Of a stretch of DNA of 11,180 nt, positions 1-5,756 are shown in pieces; position 1 is the stretch's first letter, and the number at the start of each line of letters is the position of its first letter. Made by a program: the position numbers and the translations under genes. A model generated the notes under the pieces. That model did not search any database and had not been told where the DNA came from. It saw only the letters and a program-made list of their open reading frames with translations. The DNA is from Bacteroidota bacterium (GTDB lineage: Bacteria > Bacteroidota > Ignavibacteria > SZUA-365), in contig JAGTUZ010000100.1 of the NCBI GenBank assembly GCA_018224415.1, forward strand, positions 1-11,180. Reading direction: 5' to 3'.

Positions 1-584
1 ACCGCTTTGTTGCCACCATCCTTCTGAACACGATCCTGGGAGAGGGGCCGGAATCCCGTCTGCGGCGGATGTTCTGGGGACGACATACCATATCACCAAC
101 GTTCACTGCGGCCGTGGCGTTTTCGCAGGACTGCAGTTATTTCATGATCTCCGGTTCCGCGACTCCGCTCATGGCCGACAGCGTCTTCGCCTTCGCGCAT
201 GAAACGGTATCAGAGATCGTAAAAGAGGGTGTGACGGAAGAAGAGCTGGAGGCAGCGAAATCGCAGTTGCTCTCAAACGAGTTGCTGACCTTCGCGAGCA
301 ATCGGAACATGCAGAGCCTTCTCAAGGAATCAGTCGTCTACCGCATTCCCTTCAAGAAGATGCTGGGCTTCACCGACCGGCTTCGCGCCGTAACGACCGA
401 GGACGTGCGGCGTGTTGCAGCGGATTTGTTCGAACCTGGACGGTGGACGCAGGTGACCCTCGGCAGCGCCACGAAACTACGACCTGTGATCGAAGCCTCA
501 GGGAGGAAAGTTGTCATCATTGAGGATGACCGTCCAAAGGACGATGGAGAACGCGACGCCGGGGAGAACGAGCAGGAGAAATAG
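1..584 (+). CDS. M16 family (insulinase-like) zinc peptidase, C-terminal part; 5' end outside window
   Basis: The reading frame is open from base 3, so the gene begins upstream of the window and the ATG at 69 is internal. The visible 193 residues resemble the C-terminal domain of M16 peptidases, clamshell enzymes that degrade or process peptides. Supporting stretches are LLNTILGEGPESRLRRMF near the edge, the VKEGVTEEELEAAKSQL helix, and the late VTTEDVRRVAADLF segment before a final strand with VTLGSATKL. The HxxEH zinc site lies in the N-terminal half and cannot be seen, so activity cannot be judged. The usual Arg...Tyr pair of the C-terminal domain (as in LREKxGLxY) seems degraded: after LRRMF I read WGRHT with no tyrosine. 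This half could be non-catalytic or belong to a two-subunit M16 pair. The protein ends in an acidic, Asp/Glu-rich tail of about 20 residues. It converges on the lipoprotein gene with a 28-bp gap and no obvious terminator. Confidence 0.8.
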   Translation, partial: RFVATILLNTILGEGPESRLRRMFWGRHTISPTFTAAVAFSQDCSYFMISGSATPLMADSVFAFAHETVSEIVKEGVTEEELEAAKSQLLSNELLTFASNRNMQSLLKESVVYRIPFKKMLGFTDRLRAVTTEDVRRVAADLFEPGRWTQVTLGSATKLRPVIEASGRKVVIIEDDRPKDDGERDAGENEQEK

Positions 585-612
585 GGTCCGTTCGGTCGCG
601 GGGTTCTGGGGA

Positions 613-978
613 TTAGCGGCGTATGAACACGCGAACAGAGTCGTTCGCCTCGCCGACGTCCTCCATAACGAGACGGGCGCGGATGACATGTTCTCCGTCA
701 AAGGCGCGAATGTCCCAGTCGTAGTAGTAGAAAGGTTGGTAGTGGGAATACACGTGCGTTCCGTCCACGTAAAATTCGACATGTGAATCGCAACCGCACT
801 GTGATGATGTTTCCGTCAGAATGCGCAGCACGTCTCCGTCGATGACCGCGCTGTCGGCCGGCTGGGTGATCGTGATGCTCGGGGGTGGATACGGTTCGGT
901 GGTGTCGCAGCCGGGTGTGAGCGCGAGCATGAGCGCTACCATGGGCAGGAGTGCCAGCAACGTGCCGAGGTGTTTCAT
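613..978 (-). CDS. Small lipoprotein with an Ig-like domain
   Basis: This 121-residue protein of unknown function is probably exported and lipidated. Residues 1-23 form a signal peptide with a short basic start (K2, H3) and a long hydrophobic core. It ends at LTPGC, so Cys24 is the likely lipidated residue; the lipobox is imperfect because Thr and Pro occupy -3 and -2. A proline-rich linker (about 29-33) leads into a domain of about 85 residues with the pattern of extracellular Ig-like folds: ITITQPADSAVIDGD, then VEFYVDG, an aromatic run (FYYYDWD), then a DGEHVIRARL strand. Two further cysteines (61 and 63, in QCGC) are unusual for this fold. The start is well supported: AAGGAG lies 8 nt upstream, inside the end of the glycosyltransferase gene, and the ATG overlaps that gene's TGA by four bases (ATGA). 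The overlap suggests translational coupling. Lipidation and surface location are inferred. Confidence 0.75.
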   Translation of the reverse strand: MKHLGTLLALLPMVALMLALTPGCDTTEPYPPPSITITQPADSAVIDGDVLRILTETSSQCGCDSHVEFYVDGTHVYSHYQPFYYYDWDIRAFDGEHVIRARLVMEDVGEANDSVRVFIRR

Positions 979-2033
979 CTATTCTTCTCCTTTAAAGCGT
1001 GGAAGGCCATGTACACCGTTTCCGGCGGGAGATCCCGCATGCAGATTTTGCCGATCGTACATCGCGTGAGGTTGCAGCCGAGACAGTCGAGACCCTCGAG
1101 GCGCACCCAGGCATTCCGGGGGCCGAAGGGACCCTGAAGCAGGGGATTGGTAGGTCCGAATATCCCGAGCGTCGGTGTCCCGACCGCCGCGGAAATGTGC
1201 ATCGGCCCGGAGTCGTTGCTGATCGTGAAGTCGCAACACGCCAGGAGAGCGCCCAGTTCACCGATCGTCGTGGGAGGCGCCTTGTGGGCGGAATACTGCA
1301 TATCACGGATGATCCATTCGACATCGTCCTCCTCACCCGGTCCCCACAGCAGCAGGATGTTAGCATCGAGGCGTTCCGCCAGCAAGTCCCCCAGCCGTGC
1401 GAAAGAGGCAAGATCCCACCGTTTGCTTTCCCACGTTCCGCTTGCATTGAGGGCGATCAACGGACCACTCCGTGTTCGAAGCGGATAAAGGGCCTCGCCC
1501 ATGCGGTGCAGCGGGTCCTCGGGAAGTGGAAAACAGAGGCGACGCTCAGTCACGGGAATATCGAGGGCGGCGAGCGCGTCGAGATTGAACTCGGTATTGT
1601 GGATGCGGTCGGCGCGTGTTTCGACATGCACATTGTATGCCCACGCACGGCCACGGAACGGATAGCCGACGCGCACCGGTGCCCCCGTGGCAAAGGCCAT
1701 CTGAGCCGATCGTGGGTTGCAGAACAGGTCGAACACCAGGTCGAAGCGTTTGGAGCGCAGGCGGCGAAGCAGGGAAAGATATCCGTCCCGCCTGGGATGG
1801 AAGATAATCGGATCGTCAACGTAGGGGTTATCGCGAATAATGTCCGCAGCCGCGCTCTCGGTCAGGAAGGCGAGCCGGGCATCAGGAAAGGCAGCACGCA
1901 GGTTCGGCAGTACAACGGTACTGAGCACGACATCCCCGATGGCCCGTGGTTTGATCACCAGGATGGAACGGACGGAACGCCGCAGAAGAGCTGGATAGCG
2001 ATGCTGATCCCGTGCTGTTCTGCGGCGTCCCAT
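975..2033 (-). CDS. Glycosyltransferase family 9 (ADP-heptose:LPS heptosyltransferase-like)
   Basis: A 352-residue GT-B enzyme of the WaaC/WaaF family, which transfers heptose or a related sugar to the LPS core at the cytoplasmic face of the inner membrane. The N-terminal Rossmann half opens with ILVIKPRAIGDVVLSTVVLP, where Asp34 matches the family's catalytic aspartate. The C-terminal half has NASGTWESKRWD near 196-207 and the donor-binding signature NDSGPMHISAAVGTPTLGIF (273-292) followed by GPT. A terminal cysteine motif, Cys317-x2-Cys320-x4-Cys325-x5-Cys331, resembles that of WaaF-like proteins. Length is normal for the family. The start ATG has GGAG 8 nt upstream, although about 20 basic residues precede the usual start of the fold and no ATG, GTG or TTG lies closer. 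The gap to ackA upstream is 32 bp, and the stop overlaps the lipoprotein start. Acceptor and sugar cannot be read from sequence; an O-antigen or exopolysaccharide role is possible. Confidence 0.9.
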   Translation of the reverse strand: MGRRRTARDQHRYPALLRRSVRSILVIKPRAIGDVVLSTVVLPNLRAAFPDARLAFLTESAAADIIRDNPYVDDPIIFHPRRDGYLSLLRRLRSKRFDLVFDLFCNPRSAQMAFATGAPVRVGYPFRGRAWAYNVHVETRADRIHNTEFNLDALAALDIPVTERRLCFPLPEDPLHRMGEALYPLRTRSGPLIALNASGTWESKRWDLASFARLGDLLAERLDANILLLWGPGEEDDVEWIIRDMQYSAHKAPPTTIGELGALLACCDFTISNDSGPMHISAAVGTPTLGIFGPTNPLLQGPFGPRNAWVRLEGLDCLGCNLTRCTIGKICMRDLPPETVYMAFHALKEKNR

Positions 2034-2065
2034 TCCTGTTTCTCCGTAACCTCGAACGATACGGC

Positions 2066-3322
2066 TTATTCGACCGGATCGAGCACGTTGTTTTTCTTCA
2101 TGTTTCGCATCGAAGGAGGCACCTCGCCGTTGACGATGGCCATCGTGTCGAGTGCGATGACCAGTTCCTCGTTGGTCGGGACGATGCCGACGCTGACGCG
2201 GGAATCGGCTGTAGTGACCATGCGTTCCTTTGGACCGTCGGTGTTCTGCGCCGGGTCGAAGTCCACGCCCATGAAGGCGAGATTCCGGCAGACATACTCA
2301 CGGACCATGGTGCTGTTTTCGCCGATGCCGCCCGTGAAGACAATGGCGTCGACACCGCCCATCTCCGCCGCGTAGGCGCCGATGTACTTCGTGACGCGCA
2401 GGCAGAACATCTCGAAAGCAATGCGTGCACGGTCGTGACCTTTTTCCGATTCCGTCTCGATCTCGCGCATGTCGCTGCTTACGCCCGAAATGCCCATCAG
2501 TCCGCTGTGCTTGTTGAGCAGCGTCGTGGCTTCGGCGAGTGACAGACCCTCCTTGCCCATGATATAGAGGATGAGCTGCGGATCGAGGTCGCCGCTGCGC
2601 GTCCCCATGATGAGACCCTCGAGGGGAGTGAAACCCATGCTCGTATCCACGGAGACGCCGCCTTTTACTGCGGCCATCGAACACCCATTGCCGAGGTGGC
2701 AGGTGATGATGCGCAGGTCGGTGATCGGTTTGTCCATGATTTCCGCCATGCGGTTCGACACGAAGAAATGTGACGTGCCGTGGAAACCGTAGCGGCGGAT
2801 CTTGTACTTCCTGTAGAACACGTAGGGAATGCCATAGAGGAAGGAACGGGGCTCCATCGACTGGTGGAATGCTGTATCGAACACACCGACCTGCGGAACC
2901 TCAGGAAGATGCTGCTTGCAGGCCACGATGCCGCGTATGTTGTGCGGGTTGTGCAGGGGGGCGAGTTCGATATTGTCACGGAGGCTCTGCAGCACGGCGT
3001 CGGTGATCAGCACCGAACCGGCGAAATCCTCAGCGCCATGCACGACGCGATGGCCGACGGCATGGATCTCCGCCTTGTCGCGGATGACGCCGTGGTTCTT
3101 GGAAAGGAGCACGGCAAGCACATACTCGATGGCCATGCCGTGGTCCAGGATCTCGCCTGTGAGCTTGATGGTGTCGTTGTCATGGCGTGTGTTGGTGAGC
3201 ACTGCGCCGCTCATGCCGATGCGTTCGACGAGTCCCTTCGCGAGACGCGTGTTGGTTTCGGCTTCGATGAACTGGTATTTGATCGACGAGCTGCCGCAGT
3301 TGACGACGAGGATGTTCATCAT
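2066..3322 (-). CDS. ackA: Acetate kinase
   Basis: Acetate kinase interconverts acetyl phosphate plus ADP with acetate plus ATP in the cytoplasm, the substrate-level phosphorylation step of acetate fermentation and the entry step for acetate use. The protein is 418 residues, slightly longer than the usual 400. It starts with the phosphate-binding NCGSSSIKYQF and has GHRVVHG (90-96), YGFHGTSH (178-185), HLGNGCS (209-215), TRSGDLDP (241-248) and FTGGIGENS (329-337). The catalytic residues known from the Methanosarcina enzyme map with an offset of one: Arg92, Asp149, His181, Arg242 and Glu385. All are present, so the enzyme should be active. Two ATGs are adjacent; the first is better placed, 8 nt from a strong GGAG. 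That Shine-Dalgarno overlaps the stop codon of the upstream dehydrogenase gene. No phosphotransacetylase gene (pta), the usual partner, is visible, so it must be elsewhere or replaced. Confidence 0.97.
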   Translation of the reverse strand: MMNILVVNCGSSSIKYQFIEAETNTRLAKGLVERIGMSGAVLTNTRHDNDTIKLTGEILDHGMAIEYVLAVLLSKNHGVIRDKAEIHAVGHRVVHGAEDFAGSVLITDAVLQSLRDNIELAPLHNPHNIRGIVACKQHLPEVPQVGVFDTAFHQSMEPRSFLYGIPYVFYRKYKIRRYGFHGTSHFFVSNRMAEIMDKPITDLRIITCHLGNGCSMAAVKGGVSVDTSMGFTPLEGLIMGTRSGDLDPQLILYIMGKEGLSLAEATTLLNKHSGLMGISGVSSDMREIETESEKGHDRARIAFEMFCLRVTKYIGAYAAEMGGVDAIVFTGGIGENSTMVREYVCRNLAFMGVDFDPAQNTDGPKERMVTTADSRVSVGIVPTNEELVIALDTMAIVNGEVPPSMRNMKKNNVLDPVE

Positions 3323-3330
3323 ATTGTATT

Positions 3331-3336
3331 CTCCTA
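3331..3336 (-). promoter_or_regulatory. ackA ribosome binding site overlapping the dehydrogenase stop codon
   Basis: On the minus strand this reads TAGGAG: the TAG is the stop of the dehydrogenase gene and AGGAG is a good Shine-Dalgarno 8 nt from the first ackA ATG. Ribosomes finishing the upstream gene would sit on the ackA initiation site, which suggests coupled or re-initiated translation. Confidence 0.75.
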
Positions 3337-4284
3337 TCCTATGTTCTCGGTGATACGTTTGCCCGATTCGTCGTAGCGGAAAAATCCTTCTCCGCTTTTC
3401 TTGCCGTACTTCTGCTCACGCACCTTGCGGCGCAGCAGAGGACAGGGACGGTATTTCGAGTCACCGAGTTCCCGGAACATGGATTCCATCCAGGCCAGCA
3501 GTTCTTCGAGGCCCATCGAATCGGACAGTTCCAGCGGACCGACGGGCATGTTGAAGCCCAAGCGCATGGCCGTATCGATGTCTTCGGCGGAGGAGACGCC
3601 CTCCATGAGTATGTACATCGCTTCATTCAGCATGGGAATGATCGTACGGGTGGTGATGAAGCCCGGATATTCGTAGACCTCCACCGTGGTCTTGCCGATG
3701 CTCTGGATGAATTCCCGTGTGCGCTGGAAGGTCTCATCACTTGTGTGGAAGGCGCGGACAATCTCGCAGAGGGGAGTCTTCGGCACGGGATTGGAGAAAT
3801 GCAGTCCGATGACACGGCCTTGATGCTTGACCGGCTTTGCGATCTTCGTCAGGCTCAGTGTGGACGTGTTGGAGGCGATGATGATTTCCTTGGCGCAGAG
3901 ACGGTCGAGACGCACCAGGAGTTCCTGCTTGAGCTCGAATTGTTCGTCGACGACCTCCATCACGAAGTCCGCGCCGGCGACATCGTTGATATCGGTGGTG
4001 ACCTTGACGCGGCTCATCAGAGCGCGTTTCTCGCCTTCGGTCATGGCCCAGCGCTGGATTTCGCGGTCCATGTTTTCCGCCAGGCCTTCGATACAGGCTG
4101 CGACGCGTTCTTCGTCGCGTTCGATGATGATGACGTTCAGTCCGTGTGCCGAGAGCGTCTGTGCGAGCCCCCGGCCCATGACGCCGCCGCCGACGAGGCC
4201 GACAAGCTCGATGCGGTGATCCGCATGCGGGGCCATCGGCATTTCGTTGTCGAGTTCCGTGAGTGAAATGGATTCGTTTTGCAT
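3334..4284 (-). CDS. 3-hydroxyacyl-CoA dehydrogenase (3-hydroxybutyryl-CoA dehydrogenase type)
   Basis: A stand-alone NAD(P)-dependent dehydrogenase of 316 residues that interconverts 3-hydroxyacyl-CoA and 3-oxoacyl-CoA in beta-oxidation, butyrate formation or hydroxybutyrate metabolism. The Rossmann domain has VGLVGGGVMGRGLA with the glycine motif at 32-37. It is followed by ASNTSTLSLT (Ser138), GLHFSNPVP (His162) and Glu174 of LCEIV, which match the catalytic Ser, His and Glu of the family. The helical C-terminal domain contains PGF (208-209 onwards), NEAMYIL, a SAEDIDTAMRLGF helix and PVGPLEL. The Asn that usually precedes Arg in PGFxxNR is Thr212 here, a departure seen in some bacterial relatives. 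About 22 polar residues precede the fold. The ATG is supported by GGAG 8 nt upstream. It is the first gene after the promoter at 4444-4475, and its stop lies within the ackA ribosome binding site. Chain-length preference cannot be read. Confidence 0.92.
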   Translation of the reverse strand: MQNESISLTELDNEMPMAPHADHRIELVGLVGGGVMGRGLAQTLSAHGLNVIIIERDEERVAACIEGLAENMDREIQRWAMTEGEKRALMSRVKVTTDINDVAGADFVMEVVDEQFELKQELLVRLDRLCAKEIIIASNTSTLSLTKIAKPVKHQGRVIGLHFSNPVPKTPLCEIVRAFHTSDETFQRTREFIQSIGKTTVEVYEYPGFITTRTIIPMLNEAMYILMEGVSSAEDIDTAMRLGFNMPVGPLELSDSMGLEELLAWMESMFRELGDSKYRPCPLLRRKVREQKYGKKSGEGFFRYDESGKRITENIG

Positions 4285-4440
4285 TGTGAAAGCTCCGGAC
4301 GCCGGCGTGTTCTGCCGGCTTCTCTTACCTATGTGAGCAATGAAAGTTGAGTGTCATCTCGTTCTAGTAGATCCGACGGGGATCGCTGATATTGGCGGGG
4401 AGAAAGCGGTTGTGTGGATGGATTCCCCGTAGGATTCATC
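4285..4440 (-). other. Probable 5' leader of the dehydrogenase-ackA operon, with a hairpin at 4301-4319
   Basis: Between the proposed promoter and the dehydrogenase ATG lie about 150 nt without a plausible gene. A perfect 6-bp stem (GCCGGC, 7-nt loop, GCCGGC) occupies 4301-4319, four bases upstream of the GGAG ribosome binding site at 4293-4296. No T-run follows it, so it is not an intrinsic terminator. It could affect translation or message stability. I recognise no known riboswitch. Confidence 0.4.
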
Positions 4441-4443
4441 CTA

Positions 4444-4475
4444 CAAAGGTAGCAAGGGTAAACAGGATATACAAG
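4444..4475 (-). promoter_or_regulatory. Bacteroidota-type -33/-7 promoter for the dehydrogenase-ackA-GT9-lipoprotein unit
   Basis: On the minus strand the sequence reads CTTG at 4475-4472, then exactly 20 nt, then TACCTTTG at 4451-4444. This fits the housekeeping promoter consensus of Bacteroidota (TTTG, 19-21 nt, TAnnTTTG), with a full match in the -7 box and three of four bases in the -33 box. It lies in the only sizeable intergenic gap, between rodA and the dehydrogenase gene. The transcription start should fall near 4435-4440. The assignment is by consensus only. Confidence 0.6.
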
Positions 4476-4513
4476 CCCTATATACTCCACCGACGGAAGC
4501 AGGAACGCTGTAT

Positions 4514-4539
4514 CGACAGGTGTTCACGAGAAGCTGTCG
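4514..4539 (-). repeat. Inverted repeat spanning the rodA stop codon
   Basis: Perfect 6-bp arms CGACAG (4514-4519) and CTGTCG (4534-4539) flank a 14-nt loop that contains the rodA TGA. No T-run follows on the minus strand, so it is not a classical intrinsic terminator. It may be a weak 3' structure closing the mre-rodA transcript, or chance. Confidence 0.3.
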
Positions 4540-5756
4540 CGGGAAACCCAGGAATGCAGCAGGATGCCAACGGCGAGCATGCTGGTGAGAAAAAAGGATC
4601 CACCATAGCTCATGAACGGTAGGGGAATGCCGATGACGGGGATGAGACCAAGCGTCATGCCGACGTTGACAAACACGTGGAAGAGCAGCATCGCCGTAAT
4701 GCCGATCGCTGTCAGACTGGAAAATCGGAATTCCAGCCCGCGTGCGATCCGCACGCCGCGGAGGAAGAGCAGGGCGAAAAGCAAGAGTATCGAAACGCCC
4801 CCGATGAAACCGAATTCCTCGGCGGGGACGCAAAAAATGAAGTCCGTCCACTGCTCGGGGACGAAACGCAGCTGCGTTTGCGATCCCTGCAGATACCCAC
4901 GACCGGTAAGCCCCCCCGCACCAATGGCGACCTTCGACTGAATGACGTTCCATCCCGCGCTGAGCGGTGCGGCGGCGGGATCGATGAACACGGCGATGCG
5001 GTTTTTCTGGTACTCCGGAAGGTGGCTATAAAGGTACTGGACGCCGAAACCGATTGACAGGTTGAGGGCCAGAAACATGAGTGCGATCCCCAGATTGCGC
5101 TTCATCACATAGAAGAGGATGGAGACGAGCAGGGCTGCCAGCAGAAAGTACCACAGACCGATCACGGACAGTACCGCGATAATCACCGGAGAGAGCAACG
5201 TGAGCAGCAGCACCATTTCCGCCCCCGCCCAGAAAATCATCGCAAGGAAAATCGCCCAGTATACCAGGCCGGTCCCAAAATCCGGCTGCAGGAGGATCAG
5301 CGACCAGGGCAGCGCGACGATACCGACGGCCTTCGATAGATCGCGGAAAGAACTCATGCTGGTTGTGCTGTCCGAAAGGAAGCGTGCCAGTGCAAGGATG
5401 GTAGCGACTTTCGCGAACTCCGAGGGTTGTATCCCGTAGCCCCCGATGCCGAACCATCCGGCATTGCCCGCGATGCTTTTCCCGAACAGGAACACAAGAA
5501 GGAGTAGGGCGACGGAGGCGGCATACGCTAGGTACGCGGCATAATGATAGAATCGCGGTGGTGCGAGTACGGTGAGCACCAGCAAGAGTCCGCCGAGGAT
5601 GACCCAGAATACCTGCTTCTGGAATTTGATGAAAATTTCGGCGTTGTGCGTGGCACTGAAAATCGACAGCAGCCCGGACGCGATCAACAGGAATACCGTT
5701 GCGAGCAACAGCCAGTCGATTTTCTTCGGGTCGAGAACCGGCATTCCAAACGCCAT
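4524..5756 (-). CDS. rodA: RodA, SEDS-family peptidoglycan glycosyltransferase
   Basis: RodA polymerises lipid II into glycan strands during cell elongation, in the inner membrane, paired with PBP2. The hydrophobic chain of about 410 residues has roughly ten membrane segments. SEDS motifs appear in order (residue numbers here count the TTG at 5759 as 1): GWFGIGGYGIQPSEFAKVA (101-119), QPDFGTG (158-164), NRIAVFIDP (253-261), EQWTDFIF (302-309) with the catalytic aspartate Asp306, and IGIPLPFMSYGGS (376-388). It is full length. Two start codons are adjacent, TTG at 5757-5759 and ATG at 5754-5756. I prefer the ATG, which shares one base with the PBP2 stop (TGATG) and sits 4 nt from GGAGG; the TTG would be only 1 nt away. 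RodA follows PBP2 directly, as expected for a cognate polymerase/transpeptidase pair. It is the last gene of the elongation block. Confidence 0.97.
   Translation of the reverse strand: MAFGMPVLDPKKIDWLLLATVFLLIASGLLSIFSATHNAEIFIKFQKQVFWVILGGLLLVLTVLAPPRFYHYAAYLAYAASVALLLLVFLFGKSIAGNAGWFGIGGYGIQPSEFAKVATILALARFLSDSTTSMSSFRDLSKAVGIVALPWSLILLQPDFGTGLVYWAIFLAMIFWAGAEMVLLLTLLSPVIIAVLSVIGLWYFLLAALLVSILFYVMKRNLGIALMFLALNLSIGFGVQYLYSHLPEYQKNRIAVFIDPAAAPLSAGWNVIQSKVAIGAGGLTGRGYLQGSQTQLRFVPEQWTDFIFCVPAEEFGFIGGVSILLLFALLFLRGVRIARGLEFRFSSLTAIGITAMLLFHVFVNVGMTLGLIPVIGIPLPFMSYGGSFFLTSMLAVGILLHSWVSRDSFS

Noticed and set aside
585..612. A bidirectional terminator between the converging M16 and lipoprotein genes
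   Set aside because: The 28-bp gap shows no stable inverted repeat or T-run on either strand.
999..2375. A 458-codon open frame on the plus strand opposite the GT9 and ackA genes
   Set aside because: It spans two well-recognised genes and their junction on the other strand; the translation has no family signature, and long antisense frames are expected in GC-rich coding DNA.
4514..4539. A rho-independent terminator after rodA
   Set aside because: The stem is only 6 bp with a 14-nt loop and no T-run follows, so it is kept only as an inverted repeat.
4392..4622. A 76-codon plus-strand frame across the rodA-dehydrogenase gap
   Set aside because: More than a third of it is antisense to the end of rodA, and it overlaps the proposed promoter. 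It has no good ribosome binding site and no recognisable motif.
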